Shown piece after piece: positions 5,759 to 7,147 of a DNA stretch of 7,147 nucleotides. The first letter of the stretch is position 1. Every line of letters begins with the position of its first letter. The DNA lies in assembly GCA_009773975.1 (NCBI GenBank), contig VSMX01000121.1:1-7147 (forward strand), written 5' to 3'. The translations under genes and the position numbers were made by a program. The notes under the pieces were generated by a model. That model saw nothing but the letters and a program-made list of their open reading frames with translations, did no database searches and was not told the DNA's origin. This DNA comes from Desulfovibrio sp. GTDB taxonomy: Bacteria; Desulfobacterota; Desulfovibrionia; Desulfovibrionales; Desulfovibrionaceae.

Positions 5759-7060
5759 ATGAGCACAATTGCTTCCGTCTATGGCAGGGAAATTCTGGAT
5801 TCTCGCGGCAATCCCACTGTTGAAGTGGAAGTTACGCTGGAAAGCGGCATTTCGGCGCGCGCGGCCGTGCCTTCCGGCGCATCCACAGGCAGTCGCGAAG
5901 CCCTCGAAATGCGCGACGGCGACAAAAAACGCTATGGCGGCAAGGGCGTCACCAAGGCTGTTGCCAATGTCAACAACGAGATTGCCCAGACCCTTGAAGG
6001 CATGGACTGCCTGCAGCAGGTCCGCATAGACAACGCCCTTATCGACCTTGACGGCACCGACAACAAGTCCCGCCTCGGCGCGAATGCCATGCTTGGCGCA
6101 TCGATGGCCTGCTGCCGCGCGGCTGCGGAATACCTGGGCCAGCCGCTTTACAAGTACATAGGCGGCATCAATTCCAAGGTTCTGCCAGCCCCGATGATGA
6201 ACATCATCAATGGCGGCGCGCATGCCCCGAACAACCTGGACATCCAGGAATTCATGATCATGCCCCTTGGCGCCATGTCCTTCAAGGATTCCCTGCGCAT
6301 GGGCGCGGAAATCTTCCACACCCTGGCCGCCATCCTCAAGGCCGACGGCCACGTTACCAGCGTTGGCGATGAAGGCGGCTTCGCCCCGAATCTCAAGAAT
6401 CATGACGAGGCTTTCAGCTACATGATGAAGGCCATCGAACAGGCCGGCTACAATCCCGGCACAGAAGTCGCCCTGGCCATCGACGTTGCCTCCAGCGAAT
6501 TCTACCAGGACGGCAAATATGTGCTCAAGGGTGAAAACAAGACCTTCACCAATGCCGAAATGACCGAATGGCTGGCCGAATTCACCCGCCGCTATCCCCT
6601 GATTTCCATCGAGGACGGCATGGCTGAAAACGACTGGGAAGGCTGGGCAATGCTGACGACCACCCTGGGCGACCATGTGCAGCTTGTGGGCGACGACCTC
6701 TTTGTTACCAATCCCTCTATCCTGGCGGAAGGCATTGCCGAAGGGGTGGCCAACTCCATCCTGATCAAGCTCAACCAGATAGGCACCGTTACCGAAACCC
6801 TGGACACCATCGAAATGGCCAAGGAAGCCGGCTACACCACCGTCGTTTCCCACCGTTCCGGCGAAACAGAAGACAGCTTCATCGCCGACCTCGCCGTGGG
6901 CGTAGCCGCCGGCCTGCTCAACACCGGCTCGCTCAGCCGCTCCGACCGCCTGGCCAAGTATAACCAGCTTCTGCGCATCGAGGAAGAACTCGGCGACGAT
7001 GCCGAATTCTTCGGCCCCATGCTGGCCGAATACTATGGCCTGGGACACGGGGACGATTAG
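5759..7060 (+). CDS. eno: Enolase (phosphopyruvate hydratase)
   Basis: Enolase interconverts 2-phosphoglycerate and phosphoenolpyruvate in glycolysis and gluconeogenesis, with two Mg ions per active site. The 433-residue protein has normal length and the usual N-terminus REILDSRGNPTVEVEV, followed by the barrel domain. Visible active-site residues are Ser41-Thr43 in the mobile loop PSGASTGSREALE, His155 (NGGAHAPNN), Glu164 (DIQEF), Glu205 (GDEGGF), Mg ligands Asp242, Glu285 (SIEDGM) and Asp312 (GDDLFV), catalytic base Lys337 in the signature ILIKLNQIGTVTET, and SHRSGET at 364-370. One residue is odd: the usual QIKTGS motif reads LLNTGS at 386-391, placing Asn388 where a conserved substrate-binding lysine is expected. 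AAGGAG lies 9 bases before the ATG. Codon choice is strongly biased to C-ending codons, more than in coaX, which fits high expression. Confidence 0.97.
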   Translation: MSTIASVYGREILDSRGNPTVEVEVTLESGISARAAVPSGASTGSREALEMRDGDKKRYGGKGVTKAVANVNNEIAQTLEGMDCLQQVRIDNALIDLDGTDNKSRLGANAMLGASMACCRAAAEYLGQPLYKYIGGINSKVLPAPMMNIINGGAHAPNNLDIQEFMIMPLGAMSFKDSLRMGAEIFHTLAAILKADGHVTSVGDEGGFAPNLKNHDEAFSYMMKAIEQAGYNPGTEVALAIDVASSEFYQDGKYVLKGENKTFTNAEMTEWLAEFTRRYPLISIEDGMAENDWEGWAMLTTTLGDHVQLVGDDLFVTNPSILAEGIAEGVANSILIKLNQIGTVTETLDTIEMAKEAGYTTVVSHRSGETEDSFIADLAVGVAAGLLNTGSLSRSDRLAKYNQLLRIEEELGDDAEFFGPMLAEYYGLGHGDD

Positions 7061-7084
7061 GCAATATTGATTGATATAACCGAT

Positions 7085-7118
7085 AAAAAACGGCGGCAGG
7101 TACCTGCCGCCGTTTTTT
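7085..7118. terminator. Perfectly palindromic, bidirectional intrinsic terminator after eno
   Basis: Thirty-four bases form a perfect palindrome: six As, a GC-rich stem CGGCGGCAGG, a central TA, the complementary CCTGCCGCCG, and six Ts. Read on the plus strand this is a strong stem followed by a U-run, 24 bases after the eno stop. The mirror-image A-run makes it equally usable from the minus strand, so it could also stop a convergent transcript, should one exist beyond the window. Confidence 0.92.
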
Positions 7119-7147
7119 CTATATTCTTCGCTCTCTCGGGGGAAAGC

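Noticed and set aside
5732..7048. A 438-codon open frame on the minus strand covering nearly all of eno.
   Set aside because: Strong codon bias in enolase removes stops from the opposite strand; the predicted protein is a Gly/Val/His/Phe-rich shadow without known motifs.
1..7147. CRISPR arrays, tRNA or rRNA genes, riboswitches and defence or toxin-antitoxin modules.
   Set aside because: I saw no regularly spaced repeats, no tRNA-like cloverleaf or rRNA segments, no recognised riboswitch core, and no small paired genes; the window is filled by housekeeping genes and one insertion-sequence remnant.

Overview
The window is a piece of bacterial chromosome that most resembles a Desulfovibrio-type organism (Desulfovibrionaceae). 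The evidence is the close match of the enolase to remembered Desulfovibrio enolases, the fused CobA-HemD protein typical of sulfate reducers, and a moderately GC-rich coding style with G/C-ending codons. This placement rests on sequence memory, not on a search.

Layout. Positions 1 to about 966 hold the right-hand part of an ISAs1-family insertion sequence. It is visibly more AT-rich than the rest, and its transposase has lost roughly the first 90 residues. Its right end, with a terminal inverted repeat, lies about 50 bp from the 3' end of the next operon. That operon runs on the minus strand in the order pepA (leucyl aminopeptidase), cobA-hemD (uroporphyrinogen-III methyltransferase/synthase), purN (glycinamide ribonucleotide formyltransferase). 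The genes are tightly packed: a 4-base GTGA overlap, then a 4-base gap. A divergent intergenic region (4683-4855) carries probable promoters for both directions. Two plus-strand genes follow: coaX (type III pantothenate kinase) and eno (enolase). They are separated by a 114-bp spacer with its own candidate promoter and hairpins. A perfect-palindrome terminator closes eno at the right edge.

Function. All intact genes are housekeeping: peptide turnover, the tetrapyrrole branch to precorrin-2 (sirohaem/cobalamin and, in sulfate reducers, haem), purine synthesis, coenzyme A synthesis and glycolysis. Co-transcription of pepA, cobA-hemD and purN does not point to one shared pathway.

I found no undescribed defence, CRISPR, phage or secretion system. 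The observations most worth checking are an apparent Lys-to-Asn change at a normally near-invariant active-site position of enolase, and a second, solo copy of the insertion-sequence end lying 9 bp outside the first. No gene-free stretch exceeds 300 bases.
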